A stretch of DNA of 64,000 nt, from assembly GCF_000378245.1 (NCBI RefSeq), contig NZ_KB899494.1, positions 340,045-404,044 on the forward strand. Direction: 5' to 3'. The translations under genes and the position numbers were made by a program. Below the pieces are notes generated by a model, which was not told where the DNA came from, did not search any database, and saw nothing but the letters and a program-made list of their open reading frames with translations. The first letter of the stretch is position 1. Each line of letters starts with the position of its first letter. This DNA comes from Aromatoleum toluclasticum ATCC 700605 (GTDB lineage Bacteria; Pseudomonadota; Gammaproteobacteria; Burkholderiales; Rhodocyclaceae). Shown here piece after piece: positions 36,129 through 47,871 of the stretch.

Positions 36129-37834
36129 GCAGCCTTTCCGATCTGATGCTGGATCACAGCGCCGAGATGATGCTGCTGGTCGATCCCCGGTCCCTGCGCA
36201 TCGTCATGGCCAATCAGCTTGTGACCCCGACTCTCGGTTATCCGCGCGCGGAGCTGGTCGCGATGACCATTACGGACATCGAAAGCTCGTTGCAGGACGT
36301 TTTCTATTGGGAGGACGTGCACAACGGGCAGTATCAGGACATCGAAGGGCAGGAAGGGCTGTATCGCTGTGCGGACGGATCGATGTTGTCGGTGGTGAAA
36401 TCGGTCCGGGTCGTCGAGCATGAAAATGCGCCCCTCATCCTTGTCCTGGCGCGTGATACGCGGCACGAACGCCAGGTCGAGGACACGCTCGAACAGACGC
36501 TGTCCCAGCTGCGCGCAACCCTCGAGTCGACCGGTAACGGAATTCTCGTGATCGACTGGCAGGGCCATATCACCAACATGAATCGGCTCTTCAGCAGCAT
36601 GTGGGAGATCCCCGAGGAATTGCTGCTGGCGGGCAACGATGCGGCGATCCTGGAATTCATCGCCGGGCGCGTCATGGAAGGCGAGCTGTGCCGCGCACGC
36701 CTGCGTGCCACCGTGGATAGTGCCGAGACGGAAGATCTGCATCGATTGACCGATGGGCGTGTATTCGAGTGCAAGTCCCGTCCCCAGTACATTGGCGAAC
36801 GCATCGTCGGCCGGGTGTTCGGGTACAGCGATATCACCGAGCGCACGCGCGCGGAGGAGGCTCTGCGGGAGTCACGGGACCGCCTCGAAGACCGGGTTCG
36901 CGAACGCACGGCGGAGCTGGAGAAGACCAATGCCACCTTGCAGGGCGAGAAACAGCATCAGCAGACCTTGATTCGCAAACTCGAGGAGGCGCACAACCAG
37001 TTGCTCCAGTCGGAAAAGATGGCGTCGATCGGCCAGCTTGCAGCGGGGGTCGCGCACGAGATCAACAACCCCGTCGGTTTCGTGAATTCCAACCTGGGGA
37101 CGCTGCAGCGCTATGCGGAAGACCTGCTGCGTTTGCTGTCCGCGTACGAGAGCATCGAGGGTTCGCTGACGCCGGAGCAGGGGGAGGCGATCGCGCGCGT
37201 GAAGGAGGAAATCGACGCCGCTTACCTGCGCGGGGATATCAGCGACCTGCTGACGGAATCGCTCGACGGTTTGCAGCGCGTCAAGCGCATCGTTCAGGAT
37301 CTGAAGGATTTCTCTCACGTCGACAAGGCCGAACGCGAACTGGCGAACCTTGAAGCTGGGCTCGAGAGCACGCTCAACGTCGTCAGGAACGAGATCAAGT
37401 ACAAGGCCGATGTCGTGAAGGAGTACGGGAGTCTGCCGCCGATCGAGTGTTTCCCGTCGCAGCTCAATCAGGTGTTCATGAACCTGCTGGTGAATGCGGC
37501 CCACGCGATCGATGACCGCGGGCTCATCACGTTGCGCACCGGCTATGACGAGAAAGTCGTCTGGGTCGAAGTCGAAGATACGGGAAAGGGAATCCGGCCG
37601 GACCACCTGAGCCGCATCTTCGAGCCGTTTTTCACGACCAAGGAGGTCGGCAAGGGGACTGGTCTCGGCCTGTCCTTGTCCTACGGAATCGTCAATCGAC
37701 ACCATGGGTGCATCGAGGTCAGGAGCGAGCTCGGGAAAGGTTCGGTGTTCCGGGTGGTCCTGCCTCGCAATCTGCCGCCCGACGCCGTGGCGTCAGAGGC
37801 GGCCGGGGGGCGCGCGGGGGGCGTGCGGGGATGA
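36125..37834 (+). CDS. Cytoplasmic PAS-PAS histidine kinase
   Basis: 569 residues. There are two PAS domains (about 5-125 and 128-245, the second with [14 protein letters not shown]), a coiled coil, then [16 protein letters not shown] and an HATPase with DTGKGI and [10 protein letters not shown]. No membrane helix is present. It is translationally coupled to the HD-GYP gene before it and followed four bases later by a FixJ-type regulator, so kinase and regulator are almost certainly a cognate pair. The ligand of the PAS domains is unknown; no haem- or flavin-specific motif was recognised. Confidence 0.88.
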   Translation: MSSLSDLMLDHSAEMMLLVDPRSLRIVMANQLVTPTLGYPRAELVAMTITDIESSLQDVFYWEDVHNGQYQDIEGQEGLYRCADGSMLSVVKSVRVVEHENAPLILVLARDTRHERQVEDTLEQTLSQLRATLESTGNGILVIDWQGHITNMNRLFSSMWEIPEELLLAGNDAAILEFIAGRVMEGELCRARLRATVDSAETEDLHRLTDGRVFECKSRPQYIGERIVGRVFGYSDITERTRAEEALRESRDRLEDRVRERTAELEKTNATLQGEKQHQQTLIRKLEEAHNQLLQSEKMASIGQLAAGVAHEINNPVGFVNSNLGTLQRYAEDLLRLLSAYESIEGSLTPEQGEAIARVKEEIDAAYLRGDISDLLTESLDGLQRVKRIVQDLKDFSHVDKAERELANLEAGLESTLNVVRNEIKYKADVVKEYGSLPPIECFPSQLNQVFMNLLVNAAHAIDDRGLITLRTGYDEKVVWVEVEDTGKGIRPDHLSRIFEPFFTTKEVGKGTGLGLSLSYGIVNRHHGCIEVRSELGKGSVFRVVLPRNLPPDAVASEAAGGRAGGVRG

Positions 37835-37838
37835 CAGG

Positions 37839-38456
37839 ATGATCGGCGAGCAGTCGGTATTCATCGTCGACGACGATGAGTCGTTCCTGAATGCGGCCCG
37901 TCGGGTTTTCCGGTCTGCGGGCTTTCGCGTCGAGACCTTCGAGAGCGCCGGGGCTTTTCTGTCCGCCTACCGACCGTGCGACGAAGCGTGCCTTATCCTC
38001 GATCTGCGAATGCCGGGAGTCGGCGGCCTCGAACTGCTCGAACGCCTGCGGGAAAGGCAGATCGACCTGCCGGTCATCATCTACACCGGCAATGCGGACG
38101 TGCCGGTCACCGTGCGCGCGATGCAGGCAGGAGCCTTCTCGGTGGTCGAGAAACCATTCAGCGACGAACTGCTGATCGCGCGGGTGCGGGAGGCGATCGC
38201 CAGCAGCCGCACACGGCGTGTCCGTAACGCGACGATCGCCGAAGCGCGGGCGAAACTCGCGGCGCTGACCGAACGTGAGCGCGAGATCGCCCGCTGTCTT
38301 GCCGACGGGCTCTCCGCGCCGCAGATCGGCGCCCGGCTGGGGATCAGCGCGCGGACGGTCGAGGCCCATCGCGCCAACCTTTTTCGCAGGCTCGACGTCA
38401 CGTCGATCGCGATCGTGGCCCGACTCATGTTGTGGGCTGACCTGGGCGGCGACTGA
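37839..38456 (+). CDS. FixJ/NarL-type response regulator
   Basis: 205 residues. The start at 37839 gives MIGEQSVFIVDDDES, followed by a complete receiver (phosphoacceptor in LILDLRMPGVGG, KPFSDE) and a LuxR-type HTH (LTEREREIARCLADGLS, IGARLGISARTVEAHRANL). It is the only DNA-binding output in the island. Its partner kinase is the gene directly upstream. A perfect 24-bp palindrome lies 92 bp downstream of its stop, in the promoter of a secreted protein, and is an obvious candidate target. Confidence 0.9.
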   Translation: MIGEQSVFIVDDDESFLNAARRVFRSAGFRVETFESAGAFLSAYRPCDEACLILDLRMPGVGGLELLERLRERQIDLPVIIYTGNADVPVTVRAMQAGAFSVVEKPFSDELLIARVREAIASSRTRRVRNATIAEARAKLAALTEREREIARCLADGLSAPQIGARLGISARTVEAHRANLFRRLDVTSIAIVARLMLWADLGGD

Positions 38457-38548
38457 GTTGCGCTTGTCCCTCTTCAGCATCCGCGCCGAGCGTGACGATG
38501 GGCGCAGGGCGAGCGGCGTCATCCGAGCGGCAGATGAATAATGATGAT

Positions 38549-38572
38549 CGCCTACGTGATTTCACGTAGGCG
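38549..38572. promoter_or_regulatory. Perfect 24-bp palindrome, candidate operator
   Basis: The arms CGCCTACGTGA (38549-38559) and TCACGTAGGCG (38562-38572) are exact reverse complements around TT. It is not followed by a T-run. It sits about 50 bp upstream of a TATTAT hexamer (38611-38616), so its centre would be near -60, as for LuxR/FixJ-type activators. A second, weaker inverted repeat TTGCGAATTTCCGCAA lies at 38584-38599. Confidence 0.6.
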
Positions 38573-38644
38573 GTCGCGTGATCTTGCGAATTTCCGCAAT
38601 CCGCGCTGCATATTATGCTGGATCCATCTTCGGAGATGGTCCAT

Positions 38645-39163
38645 ATGCATACTCATTTTAATTCCTGTAGGGCGGCACTTTCGCTGACGCGCGTGTGCGC
38701 TGTTGCCCTTCGCGCAACGGGCCGGTGGCGCGCCGCGGGCAACTTGCTGTTGGCGCTGTCCGCCACCGGCGCCCAGGCCGAAATGCCCGCAGCGCGCCCT
38801 GCCAGTTGGGTGTGCTGGTACGCCGACGGGACATCTCTCGCCTGCCGACTGGGGCCTGAGGGCCTTTCCATGCCTTCCCCTGCCGATTTGTCTGCCGGCG
38901 CCGAGGACTCCGCCATCGTGCCCCCCGCCGGTAGGCGACCGCTACCGGAGATCGTTCGCACGATCCTTCTGCAGCCCGAGAAGCTTGCCGGCAGGACCAT
39001 TTCGATCCCCTTGTTCACGGAGGCTCAGGACATGGATTTCGCGCGCGAACTTGCGGAGGCCGTGATGTGCGGGACACGCAGGCTGTGCCGCGTGCTTTTC
39101 CTCGGTTCGTCGGCCGAAGTTGCGCTTGCGCTCGATACCATCGAGGATCCCGCCCTCAACTGA
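38645..39163 (+). CDS. Exported protein of unknown function
   Basis: 172 residues from ATG 38645, chosen for the GGAG at 38632-38635; in-frame ATGs at 38615 and 38636 are alternatives. A long N-terminal region ends in a signal-peptide-like stretch (NLLLALSATGAQAE). The mature part begins with WVCWYADGTSLACRLG, giving two cysteines that could pair in the periplasm, and then an acidic-proline linker and a helical C-terminal half (ILLQPEKLAGRTISIPLF). I recognise no family. Its promoter has the perfect palindrome, and the neighbouring regulator suggests it is controlled by that two-component pair. Confidence 0.65.
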   Translation: MHTHFNSCRAALSLTRVCAVALRATGRWRAAGNLLLALSATGAQAEMPAARPASWVCWYADGTSLACRLGPEGLSMPSPADLSAGAEDSAIVPPAGRRPLPEIVRTILLQPEKLAGRTISIPLFTEAQDMDFARELAEAVMCGTRRLCRVLFLGSSAEVALALDTIEDPALN

Positions 39164-39197
39164 CCGTGCGTTTTCATTGCCGGCCGTGACCTGCTGT

Positions 39198-39203
39198 TAC
39201 AAT
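39198..39203 (+). promoter_or_regulatory. -10 element ahead of chemosensory operon C
   Basis: TACAAT at 39198-39203, 34 bp before the cheR-like start, with a weak -35 (CATTGC) 17 bp upstream. It is the only promoter-like signal in the short gap. Confidence 0.35.
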
Positions 39204-39236
39204 GCTTCTGTCCTGAGCTGCAGGAAATTGACCTGA

Positions 39237-40688
39237 ATGAGTGGACATGGCGAGGTTAACGTTCGGGAGTCCGTGGCGGCGCGCCAAGGGGGTGCGTCAT
39301 CCGAAGCCGCTGCAGACGATCCGTGCGGGCGCATCTTCGATGCGATCGGCTTGCGCCGGCGCGCGGGCGACGAGGCGAGGCTGAGCGGCTGGCTGCGCCC
39401 GCGGCTGCGCGAGCTGCGCCTAGCTTCCGTCGAAGCCTATGCGGATCTGCTCGCGGCGGGGGACGCCGCAAGCCGCCATGAGCGCGAGCTGGTGATGGAG
39501 CGATTCTCCACCGGCGAAACCTACTTCTTCCGCGATCAGGGTCTGTTCGAACTGCTGGCCACCCGCATCCTGCCCGAGCTCGTCGCGCGCCGCTCGGAGC
39601 AGCGCTCGCTGCGGTTGTGGAGTGCGGGCTGCGCGAGCGGGGAAGAGGCCTATACGCTGGCGATGGTGGTCGACGAAATGGCGCCGCGGTTGGCCGGCTG
39701 GGACGTGCGGATCCTAGGAACCGATATCAACGGCGCTGCCATTGCGCGTGCCTGTGCCGGCACGTACGGCCAATGGTCCTTCCGCGCGCTGGATGAGACG
39801 CGCACGGCGCGCTATTTCCGCAAATGCGGCCGCGAATGGCAGATCGATGAGTGCTTGCAGGCGATGGTCGATTTCGAGCGCCGCGACCTGATGCAGGACG
39901 AGGCCGGTGAGGGTGGAACCGATGCCGGCGGGTTCGACCTGGTCCTGTGCCGGAACGTGTTCATCTATCTCACATCGTCCGCGGTGACGCACATTGCCGG
40001 AAGACTGGCGGCAGCCTTGTCGGCAGGGGGGTATCTCGTTCCGGGGCACGGCGAGTTGCTGGGCTGCGTCCCGCCGGAGCTGGAGGCTGTCGCCTACCCC
40101 GACGCGACAGCGTATCGCAGGCCGGTCCCGTCGCCTGTGCGGCCTGCGCCGGTCCGCGCGCCGTCGGACCCTCCGCGGACGGCGCCGGCGGCACCCTCCG
40201 CGGGCGACCCGTCCCTGCGGCAGCGCAGTTTCGGGCGCGGACCTGCGGCGGAGCCGGATGCGGGGCCGGATGAGGTGCTCGCGAGGGCCTGGCGCGACGC
40301 CGACCGCGGTGCGGCGGACGTGGCACGGGCTGCATGCGCGCGGGTGATTGCCGTTTCACCGCTCGATCCGCGCCCGTACTTCCTGCTCGCGCAACTTGCC
40401 GAGGAGCGCGGTGCGGTCGACGAGGCACGGACACTGCTGCGCAAGGTGCTGTATCTCGATCCGGGTTTCGTCGCCGCACATCTGGAACTGGCCGATCTGT
40501 GCGTGCGGGCGGGCGATGCGCGGCGCGCCGGGCAGATGCGTGCGCAGGCGCTGCGCGAACTGGAAAGGATGCCGTCGGAGATGCCCTTGCCGGTGCCGCC
40601 GCATACCACCGCCGGCACGCTGTTGCAGAGTCTGAGGGCAGGCGATGGTGCCGCTCGCGGCGGACCGGAGGAGGCCGCGCGTGGCTGA
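39237..40688 (+). CDS. cheR: CheR-type MCP methyltransferase with C-terminal TPR
   Basis: 483 residues. The CheR core contains ERFSTGETYFFRD, the SAM-binding LRLWSAGCASGEEAYTLAM, and FDLVLCRNVFIYL. After a proline-rich linker (about 290-345) come TPR-like helices (PYFLLAQLAEERGAVDEARTLLRKVL). CheR-TPR fusions are the form found in Wsp (WspC) and Frz (FrzF) systems rather than flagellar chemotaxis. It methylates glutamates of the MCP encoded two genes on. It is the first gene of operon C, and its stop overlaps the start of the double-CheW gene. Confidence 0.92.
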   Translation: MSGHGEVNVRESVAARQGGASSEAAADDPCGRIFDAIGLRRRAGDEARLSGWLRPRLRELRLASVEAYADLLAAGDAASRHERELVMERFSTGETYFFRDQGLFELLATRILPELVARRSEQRSLRLWSAGCASGEEAYTLAMVVDEMAPRLAGWDVRILGTDINGAAIARACAGTYGQWSFRALDETRTARYFRKCGREWQIDECLQAMVDFERRDLMQDEAGEGGTDAGGFDLVLCRNVFIYLTSSAVTHIAGRLAAALSAGGYLVPGHGELLGCVPPELEAVAYPDATAYRRPVPSPVRPAPVRAPSDPPRTAPAAPSAGDPSLRQRSFGRGPAAEPDAGPDEVLARAWRDADRGAADVARAACARVIAVSPLDPRPYFLLAQLAEERGAVDEARTLLRKVLYLDPGFVAAHLELADLCVRAGDARRAGQMRAQALRELERMPSEMPLPVPPHTTAGTLLQSLRAGDGAARGGPEEAARG

Positions 40689-41733
40689 TCTGCACCTCCT
40701 GTTCCTGCACCGCGGGGTGCGTTACGCGCTGGATGCCGCGCTGGTGCAGGAGCTTGTCTGGCTGCCTGAACTGTCTGCCGTGGCCGAGGCGTCGCCGCGC
40801 GTGATTGGGGCGTTCAACCTGCGTGGCCAGGTGATTTCGGTGATCGACCTGGCGTTGTGTTTCGGGCAGGGGCGGTCGGATTTGCACATCGGCGATGCGG
40901 TGGTCGTCGTGGCCATCGATGGCGTGCACTTCGGCATCCTCGCCAACGAGGTGCTCGATGCGGCGGCGATCGCGTCCGGCGACATCGAGGATCTGCGCGA
41001 CCACCATGGCCTGCCGGGCAACGCGGCGCCGCTGGTGTCCGGCGTCGCCATGAGCGGCGCAGACCTAGCGATGGTGCTCGACACCCGCGCACTGCTTGCC
41101 GACGCCGCTGCCAGGGCCGCGGCGACGACCGTACCGCCGGCCGGCACCGCGGCAGGCGGTACGGGAGGCCAGGATGCCGTGGCCGAGACGTTTCGCGCGC
41201 GCGCCGACAGGATGGCCTGCCCGCAGGAAGCGCCGGCAGCGGCCGGCAGTGTGCGCTTCGTGCTGATCGGTCTCGATGGCGGGCTCTTTGGCGTTCCGGC
41301 GGGAGTGGTGTGCGAGATCGTGCACCTGCGCGGCGTCCGGCCCGTGCCGTGTTGCCCGGCACACATTCTCGGCAGCATGAACCTGCGGTGTGACGTCCTG
41401 ACCGTGGTCGACCTGCGGCCGGTCCTCGGTCTGCCGGCGCGACAGCCGCTCGCCGAGGTCGTCGTCGTGCGGGTTGGCGAACTGGCGGTCGGGCTTGCAG
41501 TCAGCGAGGTCCATGACGTCGTCACGGCCGGCGCGAGCGAGTCCGCAGTGCCCTCCACCGGCGATTACGACCTGCCATTTTGCCGCGGCCCCATGCGGGC
41601 GGACGGACGGATTTTCAGCATCATCGACATCGAGGCCATGCTTGCGTCGCGCGTACTGCACGTCGCCGACGGGCCTGACCGGGACACAACGGAGCTCGGC
41701 AACGCGGCTCCAGACGCAGGGGACCAACAATGA
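40681..41733 (+). CDS. Tandem double CheW-domain coupling protein
   Basis: 350 residues from GTG 40681, chosen for the GGAGGAGG just upstream and the eight-base overlap with cheR; an ATG at 40645 is an alternative. Two CheW domains are visible. The first, about 1-140, has [21 protein letters not shown]. The second, about 190-325, has [24 protein letters not shown]. They are separated by a low-complexity linker. CheW scaffolds connect MCP and CheA; two in one chain may replace the separate CheW-like WspB and WspD of Wsp systems. Translationally coupled to the MCP gene by ATGA. Confidence 0.9.
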   Translation: MADLHLLFLHRGVRYALDAALVQELVWLPELSAVAEASPRVIGAFNLRGQVISVIDLALCFGQGRSDLHIGDAVVVVAIDGVHFGILANEVLDAAAIASGDIEDLRDHHGLPGNAAPLVSGVAMSGADLAMVLDTRALLADAAARAAATTVPPAGTAAGGTGGQDAVAETFRARADRMACPQEAPAAAGSVRFVLIGLDGGLFGVPAGVVCEIVHLRGVRPVPCCPAHILGSMNLRCDVLTVVDLRPVLGLPARQPLAEVVVVRVGELAVGLAVSEVHDVVTAGASESAVPSTGDYDLPFCRGPMRADGRIFSIIDIEAMLASRVLHVADGPDRDTTELGNAAPDAGDQQ

Positions 41734-43181
41734 TCGGAACGCTTAATCTGCGGCAACGCATCCTGGCGGGCTACGTGGTGCCGCTGCTCCTGATGGTCGG
41801 CGTCGCGTTCGCCGTGTACCTGCAGACGCAGCGCCTGCAGGCACTATCCGCCGACACGGTTGCGGCGGGTGGAGCCGTCGCGTTCGCAAAGGAGGCCCAC
41901 GTGGGGCTTGCGCAGTACCAGCGGGACATGCGCGGCTATCTGATCGCCCGTGACCGCAACACGCTGGAGACTGCGGCGCAGAGCATGGCACGCGCGAGGG
42001 AAAGCCTCGATTCGCTTGCGAAGTTCCTGACGAGCGCCGAGCAGCGCGAGGTCCTGGCCCGCCTGCTGAAGACCGTCGATGAGATCGTCGGCATCGCCGA
42101 CAGGTACCGCGACCTGGTCGACGCCGGCAACACGGCCAAGGCGCTGCAGTTCTATCGTCAGGCGAATCTCACCGAACTGAGCGTCCGCGTCGATGCCCTG
42201 ATCGATGAGATCGAGGCGCACGAGCTCGACATACTGACGCAGCGCGACGCCGAGCGGGCCAGTGCCTCGACCAGCCTGGTGTCGGTCACACTGGGAGCGA
42301 CGGTGGCCGCGATCCTGCTGGCGATCGGTATCGGCCGCGCGCTGGCGGTACGCAGCACGCGCACGATCAGCGAATCGGTGGCGCAGGTGAGCACCGCGTC
42401 GACCGAGATGGCGGCGACCGTGGATGAGCACGAACGCACGGTCACGCAGCAGGTGGCGGCGGTCAGTGAGGTGTCGGCGACGGTGGAGGAGCTGGGGATG
42501 TCGGCCCGCCAGTCGGCAAGCCAGGCCGAATCGTCCGCTGCCGCCGCGCTGCAGGCGCTGGAACTCGCCCGCCACGGCAACCTCGCGGCGGACGAGGCAG
42601 CGAAGAGCTCGGCGGGCATGAAGGAGAAGATCGACTCGCTGGCTCACCGAATTCTCAGCCTGTCGGAACAGGCGGGACAGATCGGCGGTATTGCCAAGGT
42701 GGTCGGAGAACTCGCGAGCGAGACGAACATGCTGGCGCTCAACGCGGCCGTGGAGGCGGCGCGTGCCGGGGAGCAGGGCAAGGGCTTTGCCGTGGTCGCC
42801 AGCGAGATCCGCAAGCTTGCGGTGCAGAGCAAGAAATCCGCCGAGCGCGCCGACGCGCTGGTCACGGAGATTCAGAATGCGACCAACAGCGCGGTGATGG
42901 TTACCGAAGACGGTTCGCGCAGCGCCGACGAGGTCATGGCGACAGCAAGCCGTGTCGCCGAGGCCTTCGATGCGATTGCCGGAGCCGCGAACAACGTCTC
43001 GGAGAATGCGCAGCAGGTGATGCTCAACAGCAAGCAGCAGGCTGCGGCCCTGAGCCAGGTCACCGATGCGATGCAGAGCCTCGCCGCGGGGTCGCGCCAG
43101 ATGGCGGCGGGTACCGAGCAGACGAAGGCGGGCATCGAGAACCTGAAGCAGGTCGCGCACGGGCTGAAGGCGATGGTGTGA
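41730..43181 (+). CDS. Methyl-accepting chemotaxis protein with CHASE3-like sensor
   Basis: 483 residues. TM1 ([17 protein letters not shown]) is followed by a helical periplasmic sensor of about 145 residues resembling CHASE3/four-helix bundles ([14 protein letters not shown]), TM2 ([17 protein letters not shown]), and a cytoplasmic signalling domain with the hairpin tip [20 protein letters not shown]. The region right after TM2 is short and HAMP is not clearly recognisable. There is no C-terminal CheR-binding pentapeptide. This layout is WspA-like and suggests sensing of surface or envelope state. It is the only MCP in the operon and should couple to the downstream CheA. Confidence 0.9.
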   Translation: MIGTLNLRQRILAGYVVPLLLMVGVAFAVYLQTQRLQALSADTVAAGGAVAFAKEAHVGLAQYQRDMRGYLIARDRNTLETAAQSMARARESLDSLAKFLTSAEQREVLARLLKTVDEIVGIADRYRDLVDAGNTAKALQFYRQANLTELSVRVDALIDEIEAHELDILTQRDAERASASTSLVSVTLGATVAAILLAIGIGRALAVRSTRTISESVAQVSTASTEMAATVDEHERTVTQQVAAVSEVSATVEELGMSARQSASQAESSAAAALQALELARHGNLAADEAAKSSAGMKEKIDSLAHRILSLSEQAGQIGGIAKVVGELASETNMLALNAAVEAARAGEQGKGFAVVASEIRKLAVQSKKSAERADALVTEIQNATNSAVMVTEDGSRSADEVMATASRVAEAFDAIAGAANNVSENAQQVMLNSKQQAAALSQVTDAMQSLAAGSRQMAAGTEQTKAGIENLKQVAHGLKAMV

Positions 43182-43209
43182 CGGTGGCGACGACGCGGAG
43201 CTCCGCGGC

Positions 43210-45306
43210 ATGATTGCAGACGAACGCCTGCAGGATCTGTTCAGGCAGGAGAGCAGCGACTACCTGCAGCGGCTCGACGACGGCTTGCTGCGGCTGGAGC
43301 GCGATGCCGGCGAGGATGCGGCCGTCGAGGCGCTGTTCCGCGACGCTCACAGCCTCAAGGGCGCGGCGCACATGCTCGGCCTGCACGCGGTGGAGTTGCT
43401 CGCACACAGCCTCGAGGACATGCTCAATGCCGCGCGCCATGATGTCGAGACGCGTGGCCCCGAGCATGTCCAGGAAATGCTGCGCCAGCTGGGGGACATC
43501 CGCGGTGCTGTGGCCGATGCGCTGGCGGCGTCGGCGGGCACGGCCCCGGCGCGGGGGCCGGGCGCGGCGGCAGGGGCGCCGGCACCGGCATCACCGCGCC
43601 CGCCCGCCCCCTCGCCCGCGCTCGACGCGGTGCGCATCGACGCCCGTCGGCTCGATACCCTGCTCAACGCATCCGGCGAGCTGGCGACCGGATGTACGCG
43701 CATCGCGCGCCGGCTGGCCGACGTCGATGCGATCGTAGACCGCTGCGAGGAGTTGCGGCGTGCGATCATGAACGAACCGGCATCCGCAGGGCCGGGGGCA
43801 CTCGCGCTGCTGGCGCCGGTCGAGGCAATGCTGGTGCGCCTGCGTGCGGCAATGGACGACGACCATGCGCAGCTGCAGCGGGTCAGCGGCGAACTCGGCG
43901 AGGGCGTCCGGGCGATCCGCCTGCTGCCGTTGGCGAACATCTTCCGCCAGTTTCCGCGCATGGTGCAGGAGCTCGCGCGCAGCCAGGGCAAGCCGGTCGA
44001 GCTGGTCATCGAAGGCGAGGACGTCGGTGCCGACCGCCGCATCCTCGAGGAAATCCGCGATCCGCTGATGCACCTGCTGCGCAATGCGGTTGACCACGGC
44101 ATCGAGTTGGCGGACGAGCGTGCGCGGGCGGGAAAGCCGGCCGTCGGCCGCATCGGCCTGCGCGCGCGGCGTACCGAAAGCGCCCTCGAAATCGTTGTGG
44201 ACGACGACGGGCGCGGCCTCGACGAGGAGGCGATCCGGCAGGCGGCGCTGGAACGCGGGCTGGAAAGCGCTGCAACGCTTGCGACGATGACGCCGGCGCA
44301 GCAGCGTGCGCTGGTGCTGCGCGCGGGCCTGACGACGACGCGGCACGTGACCGACGTCTCGGGGCGCGGCATCGGGCTGGATGTCGTGCGCGAAGCGGTC
44401 GAACGCATGAAGGGCTCGCTCGCGCTCGATTCTGCGCCCGGGCGCGGCCTGAGGCTCACGCTGCGTCTGCCGGTGACGCTGGTCACGGCACGCATCCTGA
44501 TCGTCGAGGCCGACCGTTGCCCCTATGGCCTCCCGGTGGAGCACGTGCGGGGATCGCGCAGGCTTGCCGCGGCCGATATCCTGCTGCTCGACGGGCGCGA
44601 CGCCATCCTGTTCGACGACCGGCCAGTGCCGTTGGTGGCGCTCGCCGATCTGATCGAACGGCCTGCGGCGCGGGTTGCGCCCGACGCTGGCGCGAGCGCT
44701 TGCATGGCCGTGATCCTGGAGGTGGCGGCCGGGTGCTTCGCGGTCGCGGTCGAGGCGCTGGTCGACGAGCAGGAGGTCGTGCTCAAGGCGCCGGGGAGTC
44801 TGCTCGAACGGGTACGCAACGTGGCCGGCGCAACGATCCTCGACAGCGGGGAGATCTGCATCGTGCTCGACCCGCCGGATCTGTTCGCGTCGATCCGGCG
44901 CCGGTCCGGGGGCACGGGCGCGCCCGCCCCGGCCCCGCAACGGCGCAACCGGGTGCTGCTGGCCGAGGACAGCATCACCACGCGTACGCAGGAAAGCCGC
45001 ATCCTGGAAGCGGCGGGCTACGAGGTCGTCACCGCGGTCGACGGCCTCGATGCGCTGCGCAAGCTCACGCGCGGCGAATTCGACGCGGTGGTCACCGACG
45101 TCAACATGCCCAACGTCGACGGCCTCGAACTGGCCCGGCGCATCCGCTGCGAAGTCCGTCACGCCCACCTGCCCGTCATTCTCGTGACCTCGCTCGCGTC
45201 CGATGAGGATCGCATGCGGGGGCTGGAGGCCGGCGCGAACGCCTACATCACGAAACCCGGTTTCGACCAGAAGGAGCTCATCGAATGTCTGGAGCGCCTG
45301 ATCTGA
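43210..45306 (+). CDS. cheA: CheA-type kinase with C-terminal receiver (CheA-CheY hybrid)
   Basis: 698 residues. The HPt domain has phosphorylatable H47 in DAHSLKGAAHMLG. A linker and dimerisation region follow, then the HATPase (LLRNAVDHGIE, VDDDGRGLDEEA, SGRGIGLDVV), a CheW-like regulatory domain (about 410-540), and a receiver at about 575-698 (LLAEDSITTR, TDVNMPNVDG, ITKPGFDQKE). CheA-REC hybrids occur in Wsp (WspE) and Frz (FrzE). In those systems the built-in receiver is either a phosphate sink or the output. No separate CheY gene is in this operon, so output may go to the two receiver proteins downstream. Confidence 0.93.
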   Translation: MIADERLQDLFRQESSDYLQRLDDGLLRLERDAGEDAAVEALFRDAHSLKGAAHMLGLHAVELLAHSLEDMLNAARHDVETRGPEHVQEMLRQLGDIRGAVADALAASAGTAPARGPGAAAGAPAPASPRPPAPSPALDAVRIDARRLDTLLNASGELATGCTRIARRLADVDAIVDRCEELRRAIMNEPASAGPGALALLAPVEAMLVRLRAAMDDDHAQLQRVSGELGEGVRAIRLLPLANIFRQFPRMVQELARSQGKPVELVIEGEDVGADRRILEEIRDPLMHLLRNAVDHGIELADERARAGKPAVGRIGLRARRTESALEIVVDDDGRGLDEEAIRQAALERGLESAATLATMTPAQQRALVLRAGLTTTRHVTDVSGRGIGLDVVREAVERMKGSLALDSAPGRGLRLTLRLPVTLVTARILIVEADRCPYGLPVEHVRGSRRLAAADILLLDGRDAILFDDRPVPLVALADLIERPAARVAPDAGASACMAVILEVAAGCFAVAVEALVDEQEVVLKAPGSLLERVRNVAGATILDSGEICIVLDPPDLFASIRRRSGGTGAPAPAPQRRNRVLLAEDSITTRTQESRILEAAGYEVVTAVDGLDALRKLTRGEFDAVVTDVNMPNVDGLELARRIRCEVRHAHLPVILVTSLASDEDRMRGLEAGANAYITKPGFDQKELIECLERLI

Positions 45307-45328
45307 GCCCCGCACGGGGGGGCCGGCC

Positions 45329-46431
45329 ATGAGCGGCGCTGCGCGGCGGCGGCCGATCCGCGTGCTGCTGGTCGACGATTCGACGCTCGCGCTCGAGATC
45401 GTCCGGCGCATGCTCGAACACGAGCCGGCGATCAGCGTCTGCGGCACCGCGCACGACGGCGCCGAGGCGCTGGCGCTGATCCCGCGGCTCATGCCCGATG
45501 TCGTGTGTACCGACCTGTACATGCCCGGGATGGGCGGACTCGAGTTCACCCGCGAGGTGATGGCCCTCCATCCCGTGCCCATTCTCGTGCTCAGCATTGC
45601 GGTTCAGCGCGAGCACGCGGACACGATCTTCGAGATGCTCGATGCCGGCGCGGTGGATATCGTCGCCAAGCCGCGCGGGGGCTTGTGCGAACCGTCCGCG
45701 GGGCTTGCCGGCGAGCTTGCGAGCAAGATCAAGGTGGCGGCGGGGGTCGTCGCCCTGCGCCGCCGTCGCCACCGCGCCGCGGCCGTCGCCGCCGAGCCGC
45801 TACCCCTTGCTGCGGCGCGTTCCGGCCTGCGCCCGCGCATCGTCGGCATCGCCGCTTCGACCGGCGGGCCTCAGGCGATCGAAACGGTTCTGCATCACCT
45901 TCCGCGCGATTTTCCGTTGCCCGTGTTGTGCATTCAACATATCGCAGAGGGCTTCATGGAAGGCTTGGTGCAGTGGCTGGCACGCTCCGCGTCGATTTCG
46001 GTGTGCATCGGGCAGGACGGTCGTCCGCCCTTGCCGGCGACGGCGTATTTCGCACCCGACGGCATGCACCTGGAGCTCGACGCGCACGGATGCCTGCGCT
46101 GCTCGCCGGAGCTGCGCGGCCAGCAGCATCGCCCGTCGGCGGACCTCGCGCTCGCGTCGCTCGCGCGCGTGCATGGGCGCGACGCGATCGGTGTGGTGCT
46201 GACCGGCATGGGGCGCGACGGCGCGGCCGGCCTCGCAGAGATCGCGGCGGCGGGCGGCGCGACGATCGCCCAGGATGAAGAGACGAGCGTGGTATTCGGC
46301 ATGCCCGGCGCGGCGATCCAGAATGGCGCCGCGAGGCTCGTGCTGCCGCTCGGGCAGATCGCCCCGGCGCTCGAACGGCTGGCGCACGGCGAATCGCCCG
46401 CGCATCCGACTGTTGCCAAAGGACATGCACG

Positions 46432-46435
<4 letters not shown>
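45329..46435 (+). CDS. cheB: CheB-type MCP methylesterase
   Basis: 368 residues. The N-terminal receiver (LLVDDSTLAL, TDLYMPGMGG, AKPRGG) regulates the C-terminal methylesterase, whose triad is visible: S177 in AASTGGPQA, H204 in CIQHIAEGF and D297 in GMGRDGAAG. It removes methyl groups added by the CheR-TPR protein and is the expected feedback arm of CheA-REC. It matches WspF/FrzG in position. The stop overlaps the next kinase start by ATGA. Confidence 0.93.

Positions 46436-47867
<1,432 letters not shown>

Positions 47868-47871
<4 letters not shown>

Noticed and set aside
43591..45597. 668-codon open frame opposite the CheA-REC gene
   Set aside because: Shadow frame; the plus-strand gene has all CheA motifs.
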